Below are positions 1 to 7,535 of a stretch of 18,423 nucleotides of DNA, piece by piece; the stretch's first letter is position 1, and each line of letters starts with the position of its first letter. Source of the stretch: CAKSKB01 sp034186235. Its GTDB lineage: Bacteria > Bacillota > Clostridia > HGM11514. The position numbers and the translations under genes are program-made. The DNA lies in the NCBI GenBank assembly GCA_034186235.1, contig JAXGBA010000100.1:1-18423 (forward strand). The letters are read 5' to 3'. Below the pieces are notes generated by a model. It had not been told where the DNA came from, searched no databases, and worked only from the letters and a program-made list of their open reading frames with translations.

Positions 1-1
1 A

Positions 2-415
2 GTATTTGCAATCGGTTCGGACGAAAACGAAGTTGCAAACGGTCAGGCAAGCATTACTTGCGATGAACTTACAAAGAATATTGCATACACCGTAACGGTA
101 ACGGGTGCCGGATACAGAACCGCTCGTCACACCGTAACGATGAACGGCGACAAGACATTGACATTCTGGAACAATGTTCTCGATACGGCAGCATCTGTTG
201 AAGAAGGTAAAACAGCCGTAACTAAGAACTTCCTTGCGGGCGACATCGTAAAGGATAACAAAATAAACATCTATGACCTTTCGGCAGTGGTTTCCTACTA
301 CGGAAGAACGAACGATACGGCAGCGGCTGATGTCTATGCAAAATATGACCTCAACCGTGACGGCGTAATCGATTCAAAAGATGTTTCCATGGTACTGGTT
401 TCCTGGGGCGTATAA
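2..415 (+). CDS. C-terminal part of a secreted dockerin-domain protein (5' truncated)
   Basis: The frame is open from the left edge, so only the last 137 residues are seen. The first ~60 residues are threonine/valine-rich and look like a small beta-sandwich module, and the end is a type I dockerin. Two calcium-binding repeats are visible: one begins GDIVKDNKINIYDL (about residue 80) and the second begins YDLNRDGVIDSKDV near the end. Loop positions 1, 5, 9 and 12 are Asp/Asn in both. Loop one has Val instead of Asn/Asp at position 3, so it may bind calcium less well. Dockerins plug into cohesins to attach enzymes or adhesins to a scaffold. The catalytic or binding part lies outside the window, so the protein's activity cannot be named. 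The next gene encodes a cell-wall-anchored protein with a cohesin-like region, a possible partner. The dockerin call is firm; the partner is inference. Confidence 0.85.
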   Translation, partial: VFAIGSDENEVANGQASITCDELTKNIAYTVTVTGAGYRTARHTVTMNGDKTLTFWNNVLDTAASVEEGKTAVTKNFLAGDIVKDNKINIYDLSAVVSYYGRTNDTAAADVYAKYDLNRDGVIDSKDVSMVLVSWGV

Positions 416-427
416 TTAACAGGGGAT

Positions 428-483
428 GGAGAGCCTCGGCTCTCCACTCTCTCAAAGGGCGCAAGGGTGCATTTGCGCCTTTT
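428..483 (+). terminator. Tandem hairpins after the dockerin gene
   Basis: Two inverted repeats follow the stop codon. The first, 428-445, is a perfect 8-bp stem (GGAGAGCC/GGCTCTCC) with almost no loop and no T-run. The second, 454-483, pairs AAAGGGCGCAA with TTGCGCCTTT (one bulged G) and ends in four Ts, the better terminator of the two. They probably end transcription before the SLH protein gene. No clear consensus promoter is visible between them and that gene. Confidence 0.6.
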
Positions 484-527
484 GAAAGGGCTCGGCATAC
501 AATAATCTACAAAAGGAGAAATACTTG

Positions 528-3500
528 ATGTTACGTAAAAAAATTCTGTCGGTAATTTTAACGGTATTGATGATTTTAAGCATTATACCCGGCTGTGTTT
601 CCGCAGATTCCGCAAAAGACGAACGCACGGTTTACATTCACGCCGGCGGAGAAAACCCGTCCGAAACACTTGATTCAAGCACGGTTTATATGGGCGATAC
701 GGCGAATGTGTACATGGCGGTGGATAACCCGAACAAGGGCGAGGTTGAAGGCGATATTCACAAAGAACCGCAGTATGACCTTAACGGTTATGCGGTAAAA
801 ATATATTTTGACCCGGATTACTTTGATTATGCGGACAACTCCTCCGAACCTGTTGACTGCACTGTCCCGGGGGATTCGGTTTCATACCGTATATACAGAA
901 ATCTCAAAGGAACCGAAACAATCGGTGGAAAAACATATAACACCGCTCTTGCAATTTGCTTTTTCCAGGGGACATTTCTCCCCGAAAAGGCAGCGGATCA
1001 GCTTTGGTATAATCTGTGCAGGCTTCCGCTTATTCCGAAAAAGACGGGCAGCACGGAGATTTTTATAGATGTTTCCGGAAGGGAAGAATCATCAATTGAG
1101 CTTTTTTCCAAAAACACTTCGGAAGATCCGAGCAAACAGACTTTCAGAACCGATGTTATATACGGCGGACGCCACATGATTGTTATCAAAGAAAAATCAA
1201 AACCGCAGCCTCCCGTTGCTGACCCGTCATCGGGAAAATACACCGAAACGCAGCAGGTGAAGTTGTCGGCGGAAAGCGGCTGCCGCATATTTTATTCCGT
1301 AAACGGCGGTGATGAAACCGAATATACCGCACCGATTGAAATTTCGGTGTCGTCTTCGGTTATATGCCGCACGCAGAGAATCTCGGACGGGCAGTACAGC
1401 AGCTATACAAGCTATAATTATATTATTGCACCGAAGGCTCCGAGCCTTTTTGACAGCACGAAAACACTTATTTCATATTCCCATACCGAGGAAAGCGCAT
1501 ACAGGGTATGGGCTTTGGACAAAGATGTTTTCGGCTCCGGGCTGATTGACGATGAAAACGAGGTTTACTATACTTTCTCCGGTGTTTCGGCAGACGCTGC
1601 AAAGGACGGAAGCGACCCCGAAGTCGGCTGGGTTAAGGTTTCAAAATCAAACCCGACGGTTGAGATAACCAAAAGCCGGAATTTAAGGCTGGTAACGGTT
1701 AATGTGAGCGGCGAGATTTCCGATGTCTCGCAGTATTATCTTACGATAAAGCCCGGAGCGGTCATTGCAAGCAAGCCTTCAGGGATTTATAGCGATAAGC
1801 TTGACGTCGCACTTTCGTGCGTTACCGAGGGTGCTGAAATTTATTACACAACAGACGGCAAAAATCCCATTACCGACGGAAGGAAATATAACGGTGAGAT
1901 TGTTCTGGCAAAAGATACAACACTTCGTGCGGCTGCGTATTTCAATGGGCAGTACGGCGATGTTTCTTCATATTATTATATTTTCACCGCTCACAATGAT
2001 GAGGGCGTGACAGCATTTTATCCCTCCGGCGAATATGAGGGAAGCGTGAGCGTAACCCTTACGCCGAACAACCCTGAAAACTCGGTTGTGTACAGCCTTG
2101 ACGGCGGAAACACATGGAAAAATCACACAGGAGTGCTGATATTTGATAAGGATACGGAGCTCTTTGTGCGTGCGGTTGACAAAAACGGAAAAATGCTGTC
2201 CGTTCAGCCTGCGCTAAAATATATCATAAAGCCTTTGCCGCCTGTTTTTGCGCCGGAGAGCACGCAGTTTACAAACGCTGACAGCGTGACGGTTTTCTGC
2301 CCCGAAAGTACAAAAGATAACACGGACAGGTATGAACTTCTTTATACCATCGATGGCAGTGACCCCAAAATTAACGGGAAGCCTGCGCCGGAGATTTCGG
2401 ATTCCGAAACGATAAAAATCAGCGGTTATACCGTGATTTCGGCGGTTGTGAGAAAAGACGGAACAACATATTCCAGTGTGGTTACACACTCTTATGACAT
2501 AGTGACGAAAAGACCCGTAAGTCCGATAACCACACTTTCTCCAGGATATTACACAAGGGAAATCGGCAGCGCCAAAGGATATGAAACCGGGTTCATGCCG
2601 GTTCCCTTGCATACAGATATTTATTATACCGTGACGTACGGAGATTCGGCGGCACCTTCGCCGGTTCCCGGAAACGGCGGTACCGTGAAATATGACGGAA
2701 AGCCGATTGAAGTTAAAGGAAAAACAGTTATTAAAGCCGTTGTTGTAAATTCTTACGGTGCAAAAAGCGATATCGGTATATTTGAATATATTGTAACTCC
2801 CGATGCGCCGAAAGCCGCTCCGAGCGCCACGCTCGGCGGAGATGTGCTTCCGACGGTCCCTGTAAGTGCAGTTAAGGGCAGCCGTGTTAAATATGAAATA
2901 AACGGTTTTACGAATGAATTTGACTGCGCTGTGGGGAGCTTTTGGCTGGATACATCAAGCGGAAACGCCTATGAGGACGAGACAAAAACTAAGCCCCTCG
3001 GAAAGACAAACAGTGCAGAGTATAAAAATGCCGTGCTTAATATAAGCGCACAGCTTGACGGAATCGATAGCCTTGTCAACCGGTATACATATTCTTTGAG
3101 CGGCAATTCGTCAGCCGTTGCGCCGCCGTATGCCGATAAGGAAACGGGCGACTATGAAGAAGCGGCAACCGATGCGGATAACAATCTTCTTTCAGTTTCG
3201 CTTTATTCTCTGAACAGCGGTGCGAGAATACTATATAAGCTTGACAATGCACCGGGGTGGAGCGAATATGACGGCGGTCCGCTAAAATTCAAAAAGGACA
3301 CAATTTTGCAGATTCGCTGTGAAAAGAACGGAAACTTCAGTAATGCGGTAAGCTATGTATATAATTTTATTCCGCTTGCTCCGGTTATTATGCTTCCGTC
3401 AGGGCGGTATACAAAGGGAAAAGACCCAATAACCACAACAATTACCCTTGACCCCCGTGCGCCCAAAGATAAGGATTATATCATCTACAGGCGCAAAAAC

Positions 3501-5024
3501 GGCGATTCGCAGGACTATAAATACGGTCTTGGCACGGAGGAGGAAATTAACCATACGATGTCGTTTAAGGCGTTTGCGGTTAATAGCGAAACCGGAAAGT
3601 CAAGCAAAAACACCGTGCACTATTATATAATAGAAAACGATTTGTCAGCCGGCGGCGTATATGTTGCGGAGCCTTACGACAAAAGCAGAATAAGTGCGGC
3701 GGTTCTCGACACCGATAAGTATGCGGATGGCATAAAGCTTTTTTCTGACAATAAGTCGGCGAAGATACACTATTATTACGAATATCAAAAGACCGGCGAT
3801 GACAAGACTTACAGAACCGATGAAAAAGTGTATGACAATGCAGCACCGATTATGGTAAATTCATCGTTCAAAAACATAAAAATCATCGCATGGCTTGAGG
3901 ACGAAAACGGGCGGATAGGAACGGAAAATTTTACGCATTACATTCATTTTATACACCTTAAAGTGCCTCGGACATCTCTCGGCAGTGATAAAACCGAGTA
4001 TGAAAAGGGTACGAATTATACAATCATAAACGATTATCCGTCAGATAAAAATGTTTTTCTGTATTATACGCTTGACGGGAGCGACCCGAAGAAAAGCACG
4101 GGGAGAAATACATATGCCGGCGAAACGCTTAATATAAATGAAAGTGTAACGGTAAAAGCTGTTTATATGAGCGCCTGCGGCAGCTGCTATGAGTGCAAAA
4201 ACGGTAATGCGGAGAAGTGTTGGTACGCTGTGTACGGGGCTGTCGGAACATACAGATATACCGTGCCGGGCGAGAGAATAATTTATACCGGCGGTGGCGG
4301 CGGAGGAGGAGGCCTCGGAAATACCGAGCCGGAGGTTGTTGATAACACAAAAAAATACACAAAGGATATTTTCGGCAACGAGAACCCGACCCACACAAGC
4401 TATATAAGCGGTTATCCCGACGGAAGCGTTAAGCCGAACGGAAAAATAACCCGTGAGGAAACAGCTTCAATTATGAGTAGAATTTCGGTTCGTGAGTATG
4501 AAACGCCGTTTGAAGTTACGGGAGAGGAGTTCCCGGATGTTGAAATCGGGCGCTGGTCGGCTGCGGATATCGAATATATGGCAAGTGTCAAAGCTTTCAG
4601 CGGATATCCGGACGGCAAGTTTAAGCCTTCGAGAAACCTTACGCGAGCCGAGTTTGCAAGCATGCTCAGCCGCTTTGCACATCTTGAAAAGGCTGCGGAT
4701 GAAAACCCGTTCCCGGATATTGATAAATCGCACTGGGCGTATGATGCGGTTATGAAGCTTGAAGCATCGGGATTGCTTTCGGGGTATGAGGACGGGTCAT
4801 TCCGCCCGGAAAATACCATAACGAGGGCAGAGGTCATGACGGTTATAAACAAGCTTCTCGGCAGAAATCCTTCTGAAGAATATGTTAAATTACTTGATTA
4901 CAGGCCGTTTACTGATATAAATGAAAACGACTGGTATTTTGTGACGGTTCTTGAAGCAACCGTTACGCATAATTACACACTTGACGAGGCGGGTTTTGAA
5001 ATTAAGTGGGAGGATTGCAGATGA
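528..5024 (+). CDS. Large SLH-anchored surface protein with cohesin-like region and chitobiase-C-like repeats
   Basis: This 1498-residue protein is exported and held on the cell wall. The ATG at 528 is preferred over the in-frame TTG at 525 because AAGGAG (513-518) is then 9 bases upstream. Residues 1-28 form a signal peptide with a hydrophobic core and a VSA site; the IPGC before it is a poor lipobox. Residues ~33-195 resemble a cohesin-type beta sandwich (a GDTANVYMAVDNP strand, NGYAVKIYFDPD, then a late IPKKTGSTEIFIDV strand); this match is weak. Residues ~225-1245 are 80-100-residue repeats like the chitobiase/beta-hexosaminidase C-terminal family, with YYTTDGKNP, YTIDGSDP and YYTLDGSDP motifs. 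An eight-glycine linker (~1255-1262) precedes three SLH domains (~1280-1445) with GYPDG, GYEDG, ITREE and ITRAE motifs. A Cys cluster (C-x2-C-x2-C-x7-C, ~1217-1231) interrupts the last repeat. No catalytic domain is seen, so a scaffold or adhesin role is likely. Its stop overlaps the next start. Confidence 0.85.
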   Translation: MLRKKILSVILTVLMILSIIPGCVSADSAKDERTVYIHAGGENPSETLDSSTVYMGDTANVYMAVDNPNKGEVEGDIHKEPQYDLNGYAVKIYFDPDYFDYADNSSEPVDCTVPGDSVSYRIYRNLKGTETIGGKTYNTALAICFFQGTFLPEKAADQLWYNLCRLPLIPKKTGSTEIFIDVSGREESSIELFSKNTSEDPSKQTFRTDVIYGGRHMIVIKEKSKPQPPVADPSSGKYTETQQVKLSAESGCRIFYSVNGGDETEYTAPIEISVSSSVICRTQRISDGQYSSYTSYNYIIAPKAPSLFDSTKTLISYSHTEESAYRVWALDKDVFGSGLIDDENEVYYTFSGVSADAAKDGSDPEVGWVKVSKSNPTVEITKSRNLRLVTVNVSGEISDVSQYYLTIKPGAVIASKPSGIYSDKLDVALSCVTEGAEIYYTTDGKNPITDGRKYNGEIVLAKDTTLRAAAYFNGQYGDVSSYYYIFTAHNDEGVTAFYPSGEYEGSVSVTLTPNNPENSVVYSLDGGNTWKNHTGVLIFDKDTELFVRAVDKNGKMLSVQPALKYIIKPLPPVFAPESTQFTNADSVTVFCPESTKDNTDRYELLYTIDGSDPKINGKPAPEISDSETIKISGYTVISAVVRKDGTTYSSVVTHSYDIVTKRPVSPITTLSPGYYTREIGSAKGYETGFMPVPLHTDIYYTVTYGDSAAPSPVPGNGGTVKYDGKPIEVKGKTVIKAVVVNSYGAKSDIGIFEYIVTPDAPKAAPSATLGGDVLPTVPVSAVKGSRVKYEINGFTNEFDCAVGSFWLDTSSGNAYEDETKTKPLGKTNSAEYKNAVLNISAQLDGIDSLVNRYTYSLSGNSSAVAPPYADKETGDYEEAATDADNNLLSVSLYSLNSGARILYKLDNAPGWSEYDGGPLKFKKDTILQIRCEKNGNFSNAVSYVYNFIPLAPVIMLPSGRYTKGKDPITTTITLDPRAPKDKDYIIYRRKNGDSQDYKYGLGTEEEINHTMSFKAFAVNSETGKSSKNTVHYYIIENDLSAGGVYVAEPYDKSRISAAVLDTDKYADGIKLFSDNKSAKIHYYYEYQKTGDDKTYRTDEKVYDNAAPIMVNSSFKNIKIIAWLEDENGRIGTENFTHYIHFIHLKVPRTSLGSDKTEYEKGTNYTIINDYPSDKNVFLYYTLDGSDPKKSTGRNTYAGETLNINESVTVKAVYMSACGSCYECKNGNAEKCWYAVYGAVGTYRYTVPGERIIYTGGGGGGGGLGNTEPEVVDNTKKYTKDIFGNENPTHTSYISGYPDGSVKPNGKITREETASIMSRISVREYETPFEVTGEEFPDVEIGRWSAADIEYMASVKAFSGYPDGKFKPSRNLTRAEFASMLSRFAHLEKAADENPFPDIDKSHWAYDAVMKLEASGLLSGYEDGSFRPENTITRAEVMTVINKLLGRNPSEEYVKLLDYRPFTDINENDWYFVTVLEATVTHNYTLDEAGFEIKWEDCR

Positions 5025-5194
5025 GTGTCCTGAAAAATTTGTGTTCCTGCTGCGAAAGAGGCAGATATACTTTTGAACTTGACGAGCAGTGCATGATTTG
5101 CCCGTACATAAATTTTAATGACGGAACAACCTGCTCGAAATTTATAAAACTTAAAGAGTCTGAATCAGATTCCCAGCCCTCCTCCGAGGGCTGA
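5021..5194 (+). CDS. Small cysteine-rich protein, translationally coupled to the SLH protein
   Basis: I do not recognise this 57-residue protein. Its ATG (5021) shares the ATGA overlap with the stop of the preceding gene. GGAGG at 5009-5013 lies 7 bases upstream, so this start is preferred to an in-frame GTG at 5006. There are six cysteines in the first 38 residues, arranged C-x-C-C, then C-x2-C, then a single C, followed by a lysine/serine/glutamate-rich tail. There is no signal peptide or membrane segment, so it should be cytoplasmic. The pattern suggests zinc or iron-sulfur binding, but the family is unknown. The last codons lie in the 5' arm of the terminator and the stop codon in its 3' arm. 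The ribosome binding site, tight coupling and clean ending support a real gene; a chance ORF is not excluded. Confidence 0.6.
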   Translation: MSVLKNLCSCCERGRYTFELDEQCMICPYINFNDGTTCSKFIKLKESESDSQPSSEG

Positions 5195-5201
5195 TTCTTT
5201 T
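5174..5201 (+). terminator. Rho-independent terminator after the cysteine-rich protein
   Basis: A perfect 8-bp GC-rich stem (CAGCCCTC/GAGGGCTG) with loop CTCC is followed by ATTCTTTT. Flanking bases (GAATCA upstream, TGATTC downstream) can lengthen the stem across a bulge. It closes the SLH-protein operon about 30 bases before the prmA promoter. Confidence 0.85.
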
Positions 5202-5233
5202 ATAGATTATTGCAACCATTTTGCCTAAAACCA

Positions 5234-5262
5234 TTGACATAAGGCAAAAAAATTGGTATAAT
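5234..5262 (+). promoter_or_regulatory. Consensus sigma-A promoter for prmA-rsmE
   Basis: TTGACA (5234-5239) and TATAAT (5257-5262) are both perfect consensus hexamers, separated by exactly 17 bases. The expected start site is near 5269, only about ten bases before the prmA ATG at 5280, so the transcript would have a very short leader. Confidence 0.88.
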
Positions 5263-5279
5263 ATGCATTGGTGATTAAC

Positions 5280-6188
5280 ATGGATTGGTTGAAGGCTGTG
5301 ATAGTTTCCGAAAATCCCGACGAGGTCTGCGATAGTCTTTACGCAATGGATATAGCTTCCGTGCAGATTGAGGATGCGGGTGCTTTTGAGGATTTTCTGG
5401 AAAATAACAAAAAATACTGGGACTATGTTGATGAGTCGCTTACCATGCCGCCTACACCGAGGGTCAGCTTTTATCTTGAAAATACGGAGAAGTCGAAAAA
5501 GCTTCTTTCGGAAATCAGCAAAAGCTTTGATACTCTTACGGTTGAAAAGGTGTGCGATGAGGACTGGGCAAATAATTGGAAGGAATATTATAAGCCGCTT
5601 CATATCGGCAAAAGCGTCGTTATAAGGCCCGTATGGGAGGAATACGCCGAAAAACCGGGCGAAAAGGTTATAACGCTTGACCCCGGCGCTGCATTCGGGA
5701 CAGGTTCTCATGAAACAACCTCGATGTGCATTGAGCTTTTGGAGGAGGCGGTCGGCGAAGGCGCAAGAGTTCTTGATGTCGGCTGTGGCAGCGGAATTCT
5801 TTCGGTTGCGTCGTGCGTTCTGGGCGCAAAAAATGTTACGGCTGTCGATATTGACGAGTTTGCGGTCAAAACCGCTGCGGGAAATGCCGAACTTAACGGT
5901 ATCGGTGCCGATAAATTTACGGCGGTTCAAGGCAGTCTTACCGATAACGTCAGCGGAAAATTCGATGTTATTGTTGCCAATATCGTTGCGGATGTCATAA
6001 TTTCCCTTTGCCGGGATGTCGGGGATTTTCTTGAAGATTGCGGTGCATTTATATGTTCGGGAATTATCGATGACCGTGTTTGCGATGTTAAAAATGCTTT
6101 TGCGGAAAACGGTTTTGTTATAGAAAAAGCGATGCATAAAAAAGAATGGAATGCATTTCTGCTCGTAAAAGGTGAACTGAATGCCTAA
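5280..6188 (+). CDS. prmA: Ribosomal protein L11 methyltransferase
   Basis: PrmA transfers methyl groups from S-adenosylmethionine to lysines and the N-terminus of ribosomal protein L11 in the cytoplasm. The 302-residue product has the usual length and layout: an N-terminal substrate-recognition part (MDWLKAVIV start, DEDWANNWKEYY near 93-104), the family motif DPGAAFGTGSHETT (134-147), the SAM-binding loop VLDVGCGSG (164-172) with the acidic VDIDE after the next strand, and NIVAD (234-238) at the active site. I chose the ATG at 5280 because the MDW opening matches family N-termini. TTG (5268) and GTG (5271) in frame sit at the predicted transcription start. GGTGAT at 5270-5275 can serve as the Shine-Dalgarno. 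It overlaps rsmE by 8 bases, a common Firmicute pairing. Confidence 0.95.
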   Translation: MDWLKAVIVSENPDEVCDSLYAMDIASVQIEDAGAFEDFLENNKKYWDYVDESLTMPPTPRVSFYLENTEKSKKLLSEISKSFDTLTVEKVCDEDWANNWKEYYKPLHIGKSVVIRPVWEEYAEKPGEKVITLDPGAAFGTGSHETTSMCIELLEEAVGEGARVLDVGCGSGILSVASCVLGAKNVTAVDIDEFAVKTAAGNAELNGIGADKFTAVQGSLTDNVSGKFDVIVANIVADVIISLCRDVGDFLEDCGAFICSGIIDDRVCDVKNAFAENGFVIEKAMHKKEWNAFLLVKGELNA

Positions 6189-6915
6189 ATTTTTTGTAAA
6201 TAAGGAAGAAATAGGCGGAGAATTTATAAAAATTTCGGATTCTGACGCAAAACATTTGATAAAAGTATTGAGAAAAAACGTGAATGATGATATAATAGTA
6301 TGTGACGGCTGCGGTTTTGATTATGATACTGTAATAACCTCTGCCAGTGACGGCGAGGTGACCCTCAAGATTTTGGGGCACCGCAAAAACGAATGTGAGC
6401 CGGATATTAATGTAACGCTTTACCAGGCTGTCCCCAAAGGCGACAAAATGGAAACCGTTATTCAGAAATGTACCGAACTTGGGGCGTACGGTTTTGTGCC
6501 GTTTATAAACTCCCGTGTTGTGGTAAAAGGCGATAAGCAATCGTTTTTGAAAAAGCAGGTCAGATGGCAGAAGATTGCCGATGAGGCGGTCAAGCAGTGT
6601 ATGAGGGGCAGGATTCCGGAGGTCTCCGGAGTGCTTTCATTTGATGAAATGCTTGAAAGAGCTTCAAAGCATCAGCTTTGCATTATGCCGTATGAGCTTT
6701 GCCGTGATACTCGGCTTAAAGAGGCTCTTGGTAATGCGGAGCCGGCAGATATCGGTATAATAATCGGCAGCGAAGGCGGATTTTCGGAGGAGGAGGTCGA
6801 GAGAGCTAAGGCTCTTGGGATTATTCCGGTTACCCTCGGGAAAAGAATTCTTCGCACCGAAACGGCCGGGGCGGCAGTCCTTGCTTGCACTATGTATCAT
6901 ATGAACCGTTTTTAA
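6181..6915 (+). CDS. rsmE: 16S rRNA (uracil1498-N3)-methyltransferase
   Basis: RsmE methylates N3 of U1498 in 16S rRNA using S-adenosylmethionine. The 244-residue length is normal. An N-terminal PUA-like region includes HLIKVLRKNVNDDI (25-38). The SPOUT methyltransferase domain carries KCTELGAYGFVPF (96-108), the W129/Q-K-I/EA/KQC/R/IPEV series, GSEGGFSEEE (196-205) and the knot segment LGKRILRTETAGAAVL (219-234), all typical of RsmE. The start overlaps the end of prmA by 8 bases and GGTGA (6171-6175) lies 5 bases upstream, so the two genes are co-transcribed and probably translationally coupled. Confidence 0.95.
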   Translation: MPKFFVNKEEIGGEFIKISDSDAKHLIKVLRKNVNDDIIVCDGCGFDYDTVITSASDGEVTLKILGHRKNECEPDINVTLYQAVPKGDKMETVIQKCTELGAYGFVPFINSRVVVKGDKQSFLKKQVRWQKIADEAVKQCMRGRIPEVSGVLSFDEMLERASKHQLCIMPYELCRDTRLKEALGNAEPADIGIIIGSEGGFSEEEVERAKALGIIPVTLGKRILRTETAGAAVLACTMYHMNRF

Positions 6916-6974
6916 AAAATTATTATAAGCAACAGGGCGAATATCCCTCTTGCTGCACAAAAGGAGTGTTCGTT

Positions 6975-7484
6975 TTGAACAAAAAATCACAGGAAAGAAT
7001 GACTAACCGAATAATGCTTACAATGTCCGTAAGCTTTGTGGCTGCCATTGCAATGTATTACCTCTACGGCGCAATCGGCAACAACATCTTAAAGCCTCTG
7101 CCGACATTCGTTACAGCCGCTGCAATTTTCGTTATTTTCGCAGCTGTAATGATGGTTTGCGGTATCAAAGAAGCTAAAAAGCTTAACCTCGGCATTGTTC
7201 AGGGGTATAAGGATAACCTCAAAGCAAGGCTTTATTTCAATTTTGAAATATTCGGTATAGTTGCTGCAATTCTCAGCCTTGTAATCTATTTTGTGGGCAA
7301 CGGCAGCATTTCGGGTTATAAAAAAGTTATGATTGTTATTGCAGTCGCTATGCTTGTTTATAACATCGTGCTTATCGCAGCTACATTTATCTACGAAGCG
7401 CTGCAGAAGAAAAAAGCAAAAGAAGCAAGAATCAGCAGAAAGGCTTCCGCAAGAGCTGATCTTAAGGCTAAAAGAAGCAAATAA
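6975..7484 (+). CDS. Unrecognised four-helix membrane protein
   Basis: I cannot assign a family. The preferred start is TTG at 6975, because AGGAG (6962-6966) sits 8 bases upstream. An in-frame GTG at 6966 overlaps that site, and upstream in-frame starts lie inside rsmE. The 169-residue product has a short basic N-terminus (NKKSQERMTNR), four predicted transmembrane helices at roughly residues 14-38, 44-68, 89-113 and 118-144, and a strongly basic tail rich in Lys, Arg and Ala (about 145-169). The basic tail predicts a cytoplasmic C-terminus. No catalytic motif is seen. It lies about 60 bases after rsmE on the same strand with no terminator between, so it may be read from the prmA promoter. 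The only terminator after it is the end hairpin of the following IS remnant. Confidence 0.75.
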   Translation: MNKKSQERMTNRIMLTMSVSFVAAIAMYYLYGAIGNNILKPLPTFVTAAAIFVIFAAVMMVCGIKEAKKLNLGIVQGYKDNLKARLYFNFEIFGIVAAILSLVIYFVGNGSISGYKKVMIVIAVAMLVYNIVLIAATFIYEALQKKKAKEARISRKASARADLKAKRSK

Positions 7485-7491
7485 TTAAATG

Positions 7492-7535
7492 ATATGCACC
7501 TCCAAAAGTGTCTAACTTTTGGGGTGCATATTTTT
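7492..7535 (+). terminator. Terminator-like hairpin formed by the IS remnant's end
   Basis: ATATGCACC (7492-7500) pairs with GGTGCATAT (7523-7531), and CCAAAAGT (7502-7509) with ACTTTTGG (7515-7522): 17 base pairs with one bulged T and a 5-base loop, followed by a T-run (7531-7535). It includes the terminal inverted repeat of the IS remnant and lies just before the old orfA start. It probably now ends transcription of the membrane-protein gene. Confidence 0.75.

Noticed and set aside
1200..4260. Repeats in the SLH protein as DNA tandem repeats or assembly artefact
   Set aside because: The repeats are similar only as proteins; the DNA has diverged between copies.
4286..4312. Glycine-codon run as a phase-variable repeat
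   Set aside because: It mixes GGC, GGT and GGA codons rather than a uniform repeat; it is a normal flexible linker before the SLH domains.
5151..6137. Long minus-strand ORF opposite prmA (328 codons)
   Set aside because: It is a shadow of prmA: no ribosome binding site, no family resemblance, and prmA has clear motifs on the other strand.
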